Shown one piece after another: positions 24,528-33,798 of a DNA stretch of 64,000 nt. A program made the translations under genes and the position numbers. The notes below the pieces were generated by a model. The model was not told where the DNA came from, made no database searches, and saw only the letters and a list, made by a program, of their open reading frames with translations. Source of the stretch: Maribellus maritimus (GTDB lineage: Bacteria; Bacteroidota; Bacteroidia; Bacteroidales; Prolixibacteraceae); assembly GCF_022267315.1 (NCBI RefSeq), contig NZ_JAIKLE010000015.1, positions 95,776 through 159,775 on the forward strand. Direction: 5' to 3'. Positions within the stretch are counted from its first letter, which is position 1. The number at the start of each line of letters is the position of its first letter.

Positions 24528-25164
24528 TCAGAAATCATTATTTTTCATTTTGTTCCGGTTTTCTTTTAGAAGCAAATTTTTGAGGCTGTCCAGCAACCGG
24601 GTAAGATTACAGGGCTTGCGGTCGAACAGGGCAATCCGTTTTTTATAGATGCAGCCAAAGCTAAAGTTGAACATCAACTCGAAAGCTTTGGCAATATCGG
24701 ACAGCGAGGCATGTTTCCCGGTTTTGGTGTATATCTCACCCAGAAGAAACAAACTTACAGCCAATTCCACAAAACCAATAATTCCTAGTCCTTTTGACTT
24801 GGGGACAATATACAGGTTGGATTTAAAAGATTGTTCGGGATGACAAAATTGTTCGGGATGCCGGATTTTAAGGTATAGCAGTTCCGTTTCTGCATCAATA
24901 AAGGCCAGTGTTTTTTGAAGGTAAGCTTTTTTATAGGCATTTTCCCCCCTGCCCGTAAAAAGGCAATGATTCTAGAAAATCAAACTCAATACGGGTAAAA
25001 TTCAAGTTTCGAAAAGCTTCAGTAAGGTTCATTTCGGATTGATTGTGGATTGTTCGTTGGCTTACAAAATCTTCATAGGCATCTTGTATTTCTTCGTTTG
25101 TTACTTGTGAAGGTTCAGACAATAAGCTAAACAACTTCGTTTTGGATAAATTATTCATAAGCAT
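24528..25164 (-). pseudogene. RteC-like regulator split by a frameshift at a G6 tract
   Basis: The first frame (ATG at 25164) encodes 77 residues ending SLPFYGQGG before a stop at 24931. The next frame continues as ENAYKKAYLQKTLAFIDAET and ends ELMFNFSFGCIYKKRIALFD...LLDSLKNLLLKE, which resembles the C-terminal domain of RteC, the excision regulator of CTnDOT-type elements. Removing one base from the six C residues at 24944-24949 (plus strand) joins the two into one protein of about 211 residues. It may be a pseudogene, a phase-variable gene, a programmed shift or a sequencing error. The RteC assignment is by C-terminal pattern only. Confidence 0.65.
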
Positions 25165-25313
25165 ACGTTTTAAAGGTAAGTGAAATAAACATATATGACA
25201 GTCAAAGTCTTGTATGCTGAGTGATTACTTTTATTTGTGAATTGGTTATAGTTGTTTGTGGTTAAAATACTTAAAGTTTAACGAGTTATTATTTGTTACA
25301 CAAATTCATCATT

Positions 25314-26096
25314 TCACAGACTGGAAGGGTTATATCCATACATTTTCTTAAAGGCGTAAGAAAAGTGTGACAAATTTTCAAAGCCAAGGTCTAAATAAAT
25401 ATCGGTAGCGATTTTTCCTTTCTGACTTAAAAGATAATGCGCTTCCTGTAAACGTTTTTGCTGTAGCCAATGTCGTGGAGAGTCATTAAATATTTTCTGA
25501 AAATCTCTTTTGAAAGCTGCCATACTTCTACCCGTGAGGTATGCAAATTTGTCGAGATGTACGTTGAAATGGAAATTTTTGTTCATAAATGCTTCCAAAT
25601 CTATTTTATGAGGGTCACTAAAATCAAACAAACTGTCTTTTAACGAGGCATCATAATGAAGTAATAACAGTAATGCTTCTTTTTGTTTAATCCGTATTAG
25701 TTGAATGTCACTTTTTTCTTTTAATGCATCTTCATATCTTAATAAGGAATCGATAAATGCAGTAAGTAATTTATCATTCGGGAATGAAATATACGCTGGT
25801 TGATTTTGTTTATTTTCAGCAATGCAACCATATTCTATACTAAAATCACGCAGTAATTCTTCATCAAAATAAATGGATATTGATTTAAACTCTCCATTAG
25901 CTGGCGGATGCTTTACGAACTTCAATAAGTGATTTTTCCTTGCAGAATACAAGTCTCCTTTTTTGAATTGTTTTTTCTTTTCACCATCATTCAGTTCCAT
26001 TATACCTGAAATAACCATACCAAAACTATGAGCAGATGTGAAATGCTCACCCTCTCTATAATCTGATGTATGGCATGAAAAATTTATCAGATCCAT
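25314..26096 (-). CDS. AraC-family transcriptional regulator (copy 1)
   Basis: 260 residues. The N-terminal ~150 residues are a cupin-like sensing domain and the C-terminal ~100 are two AraC helix-turn-helix motifs (LDKFAYLTGRSMAAFKRDFQ; DIYLDLGFENLSHFSYAFKK). It is closely similar to the AraC protein at 28943-29749, sharing the segment DPHKIDL-FMNKNF and the TGRS-FKRDF core. It lies 69 bases downstream of the MFS transporter and probably regulates the SDR-MFS genes to its right. Confidence 0.92.
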   Translation of the reverse strand: MDLINFSCHTSDYREGEHFTSAHSFGMVISGIMELNDGEKKKQFKKGDLYSARKNHLLKFVKHPPANGEFKSISIYFDEELLRDFSIEYGCIAENKQNQPAYISFPNDKLLTAFIDSLLRYEDALKEKSDIQLIRIKQKEALLLLLHYDASLKDSLFDFSDPHKIDLEAFMNKNFHFNVHLDKFAYLTGRSMAAFKRDFQKIFNDSPRHWLQQKRLQEAHYLLSQKGKIATDIYLDLGFENLSHFSYAFKKMYGYNPSSL

Positions 26097-26165
26097 TTTG
26101 CTTTTTTATATTATTGAGTTATGAATATAGAAATCATTTTCCCTATTTGTTCTCACTTAAGTTTA

Positions 26166-27401
26166 TTATTTTACAGATTTAATCGGCAATATCAAGAACA
26201 AAGAACCTATGCTTAATATGGTTGCAATTATAAACATAGGATTGTAGCCCATGCCTAAGCCTATTGCAAATGCGGAAAGTAAAGGGGCGAATACCCCTCC
26301 TAAGCCATTGGCTACACTCAAGAAACTCATATCCTTAGCTTTTGAATTTCCATCAGGAATTAAGTCTGCTGTTAAAGCTGTGTGAACTGACAAATAAACA
26401 CCATAGCCTAAACCGTTTAGTAATTTATACCATGCAAAAGAAGTAACAGTTGGAAAGACAATAATCAGTAGAATAGATGAACCAATGATAAAGACTGACA
26501 AAATTGTTAAGCCTTTACGTTTACCGAGTTTATCCGAAAGTGGACCACCCACTGCCCCACCAATTAATGCTCCTACGGTATAGGCTATTGCTGCCAAATT
26601 TAATGCTCTTACTGTTCCTTCGGATTGTTGATGAAAATGATCGGTAATGATATAAAGTTGGTATGCCAATATCATTTGTGTTCCGAAAACAAGTATGAAC
26701 CGTGAAAGAATTGCCCAATAAAAATCACGTGAATTTTTGGGTGTAAAAAATGATTGCCACATTATTGTGGAATCGCTTTGCAAAGGTTCATTTATGTTGG
26801 ATTCTTCTCTGATAAGCAATACAAACACAATCGAAACAATAAATGGAACCAAACCAGTTATAATTAAACCAGTGTTTACATTGTCAACAAAATTGCCACC
26901 CAAAGCCAAACCAATAGCCATTCCTATTAATTGTCCGATGCCGATACAGGAAGCCAATGTCCCTCGTTTTTCAATTGGAACACGGTCAGGAATGATGGCA
27001 GATGTTACAACCATATTGACAGTAATAAAAATTGAAATTAATGATGAACTTAGCGCCAACAAGAAAATATCATCTGTCCACATTAATAAAAGAAACGAAA
27101 GAAAAGTACCAATACCAGAACCAACAATCCATGGATTACGTTTACCAATTCGTGAACGCGTGCGGTCAGAAAAATGTCCTGCAAAAATGGCAATGGCAAA
27201 TCCACAGATATTGGCAATTGTAGCCACCCAAGCCAAAGTATCTACCTTAGATGCTTCTCCAGCTACAATGCCTATTTTAGCCGCTAACAATACTGCCAAC
27301 AAAGACGATAAACCCCAAGAAGCACCAGCAGAAAGCAATATGAAGCCTGCTCCTAATTTAAACAATTCCTTTTTATTAAAATATTGTTGCATGATTTGCA
27401 C
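26166..27401 (-). CDS. Major facilitator superfamily transporter
   Basis: 411 residues with about twelve hydrophobic segments. The loop-2 motif GHFSDRTRSRIGKRNPW and the mid-protein GGPLSDKLGKRKG correspond to the conserved MFS loop motifs. The subfamily looks like sugar/drug exporters with SDRTRSR-type loops (SLC45/GPH-like). The substrate is unknown. It sits between an SDR gene (192 bases upstream) and an AraC gene, which suggests a small-molecule detoxification or efflux module. Signs of horizontal transfer come only from its position near the mobile element. Confidence 0.9.
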   Translation of the reverse strand: MQIMQQYFNKKELFKLGAGFILLSAGASWGLSSLLAVLLAAKIGIVAGEASKVDTLAWVATIANICGFAIAIFAGHFSDRTRSRIGKRNPWIVGSGIGTFLSFLLLMWTDDIFLLALSSSLISIFITVNMVVTSAIIPDRVPIEKRGTLASCIGIGQLIGMAIGLALGGNFVDNVNTGLIITGLVPFIVSIVFVLLIREESNINEPLQSDSTIMWQSFFTPKNSRDFYWAILSRFILVFGTQMILAYQLYIITDHFHQQSEGTVRALNLAAIAYTVGALIGGAVGGPLSDKLGKRKGLTILSVFIIGSSILLIIVFPTVTSFAWYKLLNGLGYGVYLSVHTALTADLIPDGNSKAKDMSFLSVANGLGGVFAPLLSAFAIGLGMGYNPMFIIATILSIGSLFLILPIKSVK

Positions 27402-27593
27402 GTTAATAGCATTAATTAATTCAATATATTGCCACCTGATGAAAAATCTTCCATATACTTCAAAATGACACCTTTCTATATACTAAGTTACATTAGATAG
27501 TAAGAAGTAAACATTTGTGCAATCTCCAATCAGTTTCCGATTTTTTTGCTGATTACTTGTATCATATTCTTTTATCAGAATAATGAAAAATAA

Positions 27594-28433
27594 TTAATCT
27601 TGAATATCATCAAAATCTGTAGACCGACTGAGATTTTCCCAACGCTTTGTTTCAGCAAGTTTTTCCTGATCAGCTGCATTCGCAATGTCAACTGCATCAG
27701 GGCCTAATAAGAGCCTTAAAGGAGGTTCTTCTTCATTTACAATCTGAATGATTGCTTCTGCGGCTTTTTCAGGATTACCTCTTTCTTTACCCGTATGCTC
27801 TCGAATATAATTCGACAAGTATCCCACTGTTGCTTGATAGTCTTCCATTGGCTCTATTACTTTCATTGATGAACCTCCCCAATCGGTGCGAAATCCACCT
27901 GGCTCAATCAAAGTAACTTTAATTCCTAATGGTCTAACTTCTTTTGATAACACTTCGGAAAATCCTTCAACTGCGAATTTTGCAGTCTGATAGGGAGCTA
28001 ATCCAGGAGAACCTGTACGACCTCCTATAGAAGAGACCTGTATTATATGGCCACTTTTCTGCTTGCGTAAAATAGGTAAAACTGCTTTAGATACATTAAT
28101 TACACCCCATAGGTTGGTTTCAATCTGAGCCCGGAAATCTTCAAGAGAAGTTTCTTCAACAGACCCCATATTACCGTAGCCAGCGTTATTGACTATAACA
28201 TCAAGTTTGCCAAACGATTCAATTGCGAATTGAACAGCTTCTTTTGCTTGCTCAGGGCTAGTAACATCAAGTTCAATAGAACGTACATTTTCTCCATAAA
28301 GTTCAATAAGATCTGCGAGTTGTTCAGGCTTTCTTGCAGTAGCTATGAGCTTATCTCCATTCTTTAATACTGCTTCTGCAAGTCCACGTCCCAAACCGCG
28401 TGAACTACCTGTAATAAACCAAACTTTTGTCAT
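27594..28433 (-). CDS. Short-chain dehydrogenase/reductase (copy 1)
   Basis: 279 residues. The Rossmann cofactor motif TGSSRGLGRGLAE is at residues 8-20, NNAGYG near 87-92, and the catalytic YQTAK (Tyr-X3-Lys) with the serine in VSSIGG. This is a classical SDR of the retinol-dehydrogenase-like type; the R after GxxR suggests NADP preference. It probably reduces a carbonyl compound. It is located upstream of the MFS transporter and downstream of the 28725-28864 repeat. It is related to the SDR at 29756-30580. Confidence 0.92.
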   Translation of the reverse strand: MTKVWFITGSSRGLGRGLAEAVLKNGDKLIATARKPEQLADLIELYGENVRSIELDVTSPEQAKEAVQFAIESFGKLDVIVNNAGYGNMGSVEETSLEDFRAQIETNLWGVINVSKAVLPILRKQKSGHIIQVSSIGGRTGSPGLAPYQTAKFAVEGFSEVLSKEVRPLGIKVTLIEPGGFRTDWGGSSMKVIEPMEDYQATVGYLSNYIREHTGKERGNPEKAAEAIIQIVNEEEPPLRLLLGPDAVDIANAADQEKLAETKRWENLSRSTDFDDIQD

Positions 28434-28724
28434 TTTTTAAAATTTTATTTTTTAATGCTACAAAAATATGACGCGAATAAGGAATGCTGGTTTGCTGTAT
28501 GGCTCAAACTTGCTTTGTTGATTGGCTCACAAGTGTCGGGTGGTGGGTGGGCTTGGCTCTTTTGGTTTTTTTAGCGTTGAGTTGTGTGTAGGAAAAAACA
28601 AATGTGCCAAAAGCGTTGGCTAAATATTTTCCTTTCCTGTGCCGTGGGCTTTTTTATTTTTTCGGTGTTGTGGCTGTGTTGGTTAGTCGGCTGTCTGACT
28701 GTCAGTTAGGGGAGTTCTTTGCTT
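28434..28724. other. G/T-rich non-coding stretch
   Basis: This is the first part of the 509-base gap between SDR1 and AraC copy 2. The plus strand is strikingly G/T-rich (for example TCGGGTGGTGGGTGGGC near 28536). No reading frame with protein character is visible on either strand. It leads directly into the long inverted repeat at 28725-28864. Confidence 0.5.
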
Positions 28725-28864
28725 GTGCATAACGGTAATTTGTATGAGTAGTGGCAGGTTGCGTGGTAGTTTTCTGTAAAACCGCTAAGCAGCTTGAACG
28801 GGATACAAACCTTGATATTTAGCACTTTACCTGCCATTACTTGTACAAAACCTATGTTGTGTGC
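28725..28864. repeat. Long imperfect inverted repeat (RNA-like or attC-like)
   Basis: The left arm 28725-28759 and right arm 28829-28864 pair over about 33 positions around a 69-base spacer. The inner 20 positions (TTGTATGAGTAGTGGCAGG with its partner) differ at only three places, and all three are G-U compatible. The ends read GTGCATAACG on the left and TGTTGTGTGC on the right, reminiscent of the R boxes of integron attC sites, although the match to the strict consensus is poor. No gene is present in the gap. Confidence 0.6.
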
Positions 28865-28942
28865 TGTATTTATCTTTAAAATCAACTTTAGTGCAATAAA
28901 TTTAAACGATTCAATTCATACATACTTAAAGTGTCTAAAATA

Positions 28943-29749
28943 TTAGCATAAACTTGAAGCATTTATTCTAAACCGTTTTTTAAAAGAATCGGAGAAGTGA
29001 GAAAAATTCTCAAACCCTACAATGTAATATACTTCTACGGGTTTCATATGCTTTTCTTTTAATAGATATTTTGCTTCTTCGAGTCGTTTGTTTCGCAACC
29101 ACTTTTCGGGTGTTTCATCAAAGATCTTTTTAAAATCTCGCTTGAAAGTTGATAAACTGCGGCCAGTCACCCGGGCAAATTCAGAAATGGAAACATTGAA
29201 AATAAAATTCTTATTCATGAATTTTTCCAAATCAATTTTGTGTGGCTCACTTAAATCAAATAAGAAATTCTCGACATCGGCACCGCCCGACAGTAAAAGC
29301 TCAATGGCCTCATTCGTCTTTAGTTGCGCCATCTTTGGCGAGAACTTTCCGGGTTCGTTAAAATATGGTAATAACGAATCCCAGTAAGCCCGAATAAAAC
29401 GATTCTGAGTCAAATCAATAATAGGTGGACCAACATACTTTTCTTGTTTCGATATTTTATTCTGCAAAGCATATTCGCGTAAAATATCCTGCGTAAGAAA
29501 GATATTAATAGCTTTGAATGGCCGACCGTCATCGCCCGGAATCTTCAATACTTTCACGAGTTCGTTGCGGCGAATCAGGCCGATGTTACCGACCTCAGAC
29601 ACGACTTTCTGATTGGCGAAATGCATTTCCAGCTTGCCTGAAACAATTAGGCCAAGTGCATGGTCAACAACCACTTGTTCATCGGCATATTTTTTCTTTG
29701 TATCGCAGCTAAACAAGATATTATTTACCGAAATGTCATCAACTATCAT
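28943..29749 (-). CDS. AraC-family transcriptional regulator (copy 2)
   Basis: 268 residues, with a cupin-like N-terminal domain and two C-terminal AraC helix-turn-helix motifs (ISEFARVTGRSLSTFKRDFK; VYYIVGFENFSHFSDSFKKR). It lies 6 bases downstream of SDR copy 2 and is surely co-transcribed with it. It is paralogous to 25314-26096, and together with the two SDR genes this indicates module duplication. It may sense an aldehyde, quinone or other small electrophile, but this is only a guess. Confidence 0.92.
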   Translation of the reverse strand: MIVDDISVNNILFSCDTKKKYADEQVVVDHALGLIVSGKLEMHFANQKVVSEVGNIGLIRRNELVKVLKIPGDDGRPFKAINIFLTQDILREYALQNKISKQEKYVGPPIIDLTQNRFIRAYWDSLLPYFNEPGKFSPKMAQLKTNEAIELLLSGGADVENFLFDLSEPHKIDLEKFMNKNFIFNVSISEFARVTGRSLSTFKRDFKKIFDETPEKWLRNKRLEEAKYLLKEKHMKPVEVYYIVGFENFSHFSDSFKKRFRINASSLC

Positions 29750-29755
29750 GGTCTC

Positions 29756-30580
29756 TTATTTGAAAAATATTCGCAAAATAATCCGGTCAAACATTGAATC
29801 GCTAAGGTAACGTTTCATAAACAACAAAGGCTTAGCCATTGCACCGGCAGCATAACGAGCTTTCGGCTTTTTCGATTCTATAGCTTTTTTTATAAGCTCA
29901 GCAATCACAATGGGCTCCGGAGCGCTATTGTTTTTTTCCATATTCTGAATAAAATTATACATTTTGTTGGCATAATCAGCATAGACTGATCCCTTTGAAG
30001 CTTCCATCATTTTACCAAAAGCAATACCGCCCCACTCACTTTTAATGCCGCCCGGCTCAATCACAGTTACATTAATTCCAAATTGCTTCACTTCAAGCCT
30101 TAGGCTGTCGCTCAATGCTTCAACAGCAAATTTACTGGCATGATACCAACCTCCCAGCGGATTGGCAATTTTACCCCCGGTTGACGAAATATTGATAATG
30201 TTTCCACTTTGTTGCTTCCGCATAAAAGGCAAAACCAGCTGTGTAATACGGGCCAGACCAAAAACATTTACATCCATCTGATAGCGGGCATTTTCTATCG
30301 AAACATCTTCAATTGCGCCGTATTCGCCATAACCGGCATTATTTACCAAAACATCAATTGTGCCCTCTCTTTTAATAATCGCATCAATTGTACTTTTCAC
30401 AGAATCTTCATCCGTTACATCCATTGGCATGGTTTCAACGCCAAGTTTGTGTAACTCCTGAAGTTTGTCCGTACGACGTGCAACTCCATATACCTTGTAA
30501 TTGTGCTTTGCCAGGAAAACGGCAATTTCGCGTCCAATACCTGAAGACGCTCCTGTAATTAAAACTACTTTTTTGTCCAT
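29756..30580 (-). CDS. Short-chain dehydrogenase/reductase (copy 2)
   Basis: 274 residues. TGASSGIGREIA is at residues 8-19, NNAGYGEYG near 85-93, the catalytic serine is in ISSTGG, and YHASK provides Tyr and Lys. This is a classical NAD(P)-dependent oxidoreductase. The gene precedes AraC copy 2 with a 6-base gap, forming a two-gene operon. The 1.3-kb region upstream holds no other gene. Confidence 0.92.
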   Translation of the reverse strand: MDKKVVLITGASSGIGREIAVFLAKHNYKVYGVARRTDKLQELHKLGVETMPMDVTDEDSVKSTIDAIIKREGTIDVLVNNAGYGEYGAIEDVSIENARYQMDVNVFGLARITQLVLPFMRKQQSGNIINISSTGGKIANPLGGWYHASKFAVEALSDSLRLEVKQFGINVTVIEPGGIKSEWGGIAFGKMMEASKGSVYADYANKMYNFIQNMEKNNSAPEPIVIAELIKKAIESKKPKARYAAGAMAKPLLFMKRYLSDSMFDRIILRIFFK

Positions 30581-31162
30581 AATCTTTTATTTTAAAAATT
30601 GTATGATACAAAAATATGTAGTAAATCTATTCGTTAATTTGGCTACAGGTTCATTATGTTTTGGTCAGGAGTTCATCTTTCATATTGCACACAACTTGTA
30701 AATAAACACAATAGGGTTGCGTTTATTTACATTATATCTATAACTGCTTCTTTTGTAGGCTATTGATATAGTGAAGTATGAATTTGTAGTTGCATTTTGT
30801 AATAATATATATTATTGTCATAATTTTATAAAAAAGTGCTATTTGAAATGATATGAAATAAGCACTTTAAAAAAATATGGTTTATTTCTAAACCATCACT
30901 ATTCTGGGTTTAATGTTTTGCATCTGGCTATTATAAAGTCTAGCATTTGAAGGTGTATAATTATAATTCTAAGCAAATGTATAGACCAATTGTCTTGTTT
31001 CATGCCATGCTGTGTACTGGCTATTTTATATTTCTATGCGCAGCAAGTTGTCCGAGATTATACGAGTTTCTATAAACGACACCAAAACCTAAATTTTGAG
31101 TTTTTTCTTCTGTATCTCGGCATTCATAAAACTCAATATAGCATTATAATCCTCTAATAAAT

Positions 31163-31193
31163 GGTTCGATTCTTGCCCAGTTGGGCCCACCCA
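31163..31193 (+). other. tRNA-3'-end-like fragment, possible att remnant
   Basis: GGTTCGATTC at 31163-31172 is identical to the T arm of tRNA-Ala at 13649-13722, and CCACCCA at the end also matches. The bases between differ and are five longer (they contain GCCCAGTTGGGC), so it is not an exact copy. No D or anticodon arm lies upstream. It could be an eroded attachment-site copy or the end of another tRNA. Confidence 0.4.
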
Positions 31194-31230
31194 AAAAAGA
31201 GTTACAAAAGTCTATTTGTGACTCTTTTTT
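31193..31230. terminator. Strong bidirectional terminator
   Basis: AAAAAAGAGTTACAAA (31193-31208) and TTTGTGACTCTTTTTT (31215-31230) form a near-perfect hairpin with A and T runs at either end. It directly follows the tRNA-like fragment, as expected for the original terminator of a tRNA gene. Confidence 0.8.
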
Positions 31231-31878
31231 ATTTGTTCATTACATGTCCAAGAAAAATAGTTCATTCGGGCAATTCCTCTTTTTTCGCAGGAAGAAACTT
31301 TTACTCCGTCTTTGAAAGTACAGAATAACTGAAAGAGCCGGATTTATTTTTTTTCTATTGAATCTTGTTTCTGGTTTTAGTTCAGTTGTTTAATATTTAA
31401 ACATTTGTTTGAATTCTTGAATTCTTGATTTTGTTTTTTTAATAAATGTTCGACTGTTTAGTTGATTTGTATTTTTTTTATGTTAATAAAAATTTAAATC
31501 GTTATCTTCGCGGCTTAGGAAGGAGTTTGTTTGTAATTTGAAGTGATACAGTTGATTAACGTAGTAGTTTTTTTAAGTAGGTTTGCTTCATTTTTCTTCC
31601 GAGAGGTTGGATTCGCTTTTTGTTGTTTCCTACTGATGTCAGAGTTAATATTTTGATTTATTGCTATTTAGTTGTTTTTCTTTTTTTTATTAAATAATGA
31701 CTAAAAAAGACATTAGCACAAAAACTCAACTGTTTTTCATCAGTAGGAGGATTGTACGTAACGTGGATTCTGAAAGAAGCTAAATATTTTTCAATTTTTT
31801 ATCCGTTGATTTATCAATCAAGTAGAAGAAATTGAGCAAAAAGTAGATATTGTTTTGGTGGATATTTAAGAATTTGAA

Positions 31879-33795
31879 ATGAACTATAGGTCTTTTTTAT
31901 TTATTCTGTTACTGTTAAATGCCGGAATTTCTGCCCGGGGCCAAAGCAAGCAAATAAAAACTATCGTTAAAGAATTGCAAGCTGATTCTATTCAATCTGA
32001 TTCTGACTTTTTAAAAAGTGAATATTTTGCAGAGTTTCGCTCGGTTAATTCGGATTCAGTCTTTCTTTTTTACGACAAAGCAGAAGAAGTAAAAGATGTT
32101 TCAAGATTATTGTTGGGCAAAGTGCCACATGCCAATGTGGTTCGAACCATTGGAGTTATGGCTTATACCAAAAATTTAATGGAGTATGCCTTAAAGTATT
32201 TCGAAGAAGCTCTCGTGCTTTTTCAGACCGAAAACCAAGAAATGGAGGTGGCCAGAACTTCTTCAAATATGGCAGTAATAAATGAAGTTATCGGGAATTA
32301 TGCAAAAGCGCTGGATTTGCATTACAAAGCGCTTGAGGTGATGAAAAAACTAAACGACAAGCAAGGAATGTCTTTTGTTTATAACAATATTGCAGTTGCC
32401 TATGTTGAGATGAATGATTACGATAAAAGCTTATCGCTGTACAGAAAAGCACTCGCGTTAAAAACAGAACTTAATGACTCTTCCGGCATAGCCTCAACGT
32501 GCAATAATATTGGTGTTCTTTTTAGCGAAAGGTTTGAAGATGTCGACTCGATGAGTTATTATCTTCGGCAGGCAATTGAGATGTACATATTACTTGGCGA
32601 CAGTGTGAATTATGCTACATCGCTCAATAATCTTTCTGAGCAGTTTATTCTGTCTGGACAACTTCATGAAGCAAAAGAGAACTCAGAAAAAGCACTTGAA
32701 ATTTTCGAACGTAAAAACGATAGAAGAAGAATAGGATACAGTTTGAGAAATCTGGCACAAATTGAACTTGGGTTGGATAATCTTCAGGCCTGTGAAACCT
32801 ATTTAGACAGAAGTTTCAGGATTCTTGAAGAACAGAAAGACTTACCAAAGTTGTTGGAGTTGTATCAGGTGAAGCAGGAATTACTTATAAAACAAGGTAA
32901 AGAAGAGGAAGCTGTGGCGAATTTCAAAAACTTTGTGAGTTTAAAAGATAGTTTAGAAAACGAATCGTTAAACAGGTCGATAGCAAATGCCGAAACCAAC
33001 TATAAAGTTTTTGAAAAAGAAAGCCGTATTGCCGATTTGGAAAAGCAGAATCGAATAAAAAGGCAGCGAGTTGTTGTTTTTATCGCCCTTTCCGGTGTGC
33101 TTATTTTAATTATTCTTTTACTTATTCTTCTTTATGCTCAGCGAAAAAAGCAAACCGAATTTCGTTATGAAGAGTTAAAACAGCAACTGCTTCGTTCGCA
33201 AATGAATCCTCATTTTTTATTCAATGCACTGGCAAGTATTCAGAGTTTCATGTACAAAAACGAAGCAAAAAAAGCAGCACGCTATTTGGGTAATTTTGCT
33301 TCGTTAACCCGCTCTATTTTAGAAAATTCTACCGCCGAAGAGATAACCCTGGATGAGGATATTAGTACGCTGAAAAATTATATTGAGCTGGAAAAAATGC
33401 GGCTCCGGGAACAATTTTCCTACAAAATTTTTATTGGTGAAGACCTGGATACAGAAGATATCAAAATTCCGCCAATGCTCATACAGCCATTTGTTGAGAA
33501 TGCGATAAAGCATGGACTAAAAAATCTCGATTACGAGGGCGAATTACTTCTATCTTTCAACCAAATAGAAAACGTTCTGGCAATATCTGTTAAAGATAAC
33601 GGGCATGGCATTCATCATAATGAAGAGAAAGATGAAGAAAAAACACACCGCTCAATGTCAATGTCAATTTTTAAAGACCGCGCCAGAATATTATCCAAAA
33701 AATATCAGCGTAATATTGAATTTAAAACCATTGATTTGTCAGAAATAAACCCTGAACAAAGAGGAACTGAAGTGAAAATACACATACCAATCTAA
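31879..33795 (+). CDS. TPR-containing LytS/AlgZ-type sensor histidine kinase
   Basis: 638 residues. A signal peptide (residues 1-21) is followed by a periplasmic TPR array (~100-310), a coiled coil, one membrane span (~393-416, VVVFIALSGVLILIILLLIL) and a cytoplasmic His_kinase/HATPase module. The phosphorylated histidine is His445 in QMNPHFLFNALAS and the N box is Asn541 in PFVENAIKHG. It probably senses an envelope signal and phosphorylates the regulator encoded 3 bases downstream. Upstream, 31500-31878 is a long AT-rich leader. Confidence 0.93.
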   Translation: MNYRSFLFILLLLNAGISARGQSKQIKTIVKELQADSIQSDSDFLKSEYFAEFRSVNSDSVFLFYDKAEEVKDVSRLLLGKVPHANVVRTIGVMAYTKNLMEYALKYFEEALVLFQTENQEMEVARTSSNMAVINEVIGNYAKALDLHYKALEVMKKLNDKQGMSFVYNNIAVAYVEMNDYDKSLSLYRKALALKTELNDSSGIASTCNNIGVLFSERFEDVDSMSYYLRQAIEMYILLGDSVNYATSLNNLSEQFILSGQLHEAKENSEKALEIFERKNDRRRIGYSLRNLAQIELGLDNLQACETYLDRSFRILEEQKDLPKLLELYQVKQELLIKQGKEEEAVANFKNFVSLKDSLENESLNRSIANAETNYKVFEKESRIADLEKQNRIKRQRVVVFIALSGVLILIILLLILLYAQRKKQTEFRYEELKQQLLRSQMNPHFLFNALASIQSFMYKNEAKKAARYLGNFASLTRSILENSTAEEITLDEDISTLKNYIELEKMRLREQFSYKIFIGEDLDTEDIKIPPMLIQPFVENAIKHGLKNLDYEGELLLSFNQIENVLAISVKDNGHGIHHNEEKDEEKTHRSMSMSIFKDRARILSKKYQRNIEFKTIDLSEINPEQRGTEVKIHIPI

Positions 33796-33798
33796 ATC

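Larger units (their letters stand above)
30581..31878. other. 1.3-kb stretch without recognisable genes
   Basis: It is AT-rich. It holds an inverted repeat GTAAATAAAC/GTTTATTTAC (30698-30730) preceded by GCACACAAC, a tRNA-3'-end-like fragment (31163-31193), a strong terminator (31193-31230), and the leader of the histidine kinase gene. Short frames such as the 28-codon one at 31697 and an open tail ending KVDIVLVDI just before 31870 look like decay products rather than genes. It may be the scar of an old element boundary. Confidence 0.5.

Noticed and set aside
24831..24860. Short tandem repeat TTGTTCGGGATG x2
   Set aside because: Lies inside the rteC-like coding region and encodes HPEQF/HPEQS; two imperfect copies are not notable. 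It does not form a CRISPR array, and no CRISPR was seen anywhere in the window.
26737..27468. 243-codon plus-strand frame opposite the MFS transporter
   Set aside because: It is an exact antisense shadow of the MFS gene, with low-complexity Ile/Asn/Thr composition and no domain character.
13649..31230. Tyrosine integrase or conjugation (type IV secretion) genes for the element
   Set aside because: None found; only a serine recombinase and mobilisation proteins are present, so the element is not called a self-transmissible ICE.
31697..31783. 28-codon frame in the histidine kinase leader
   Set aside because: Too short, no ribosome-binding site or conservation evidence; may be chance.
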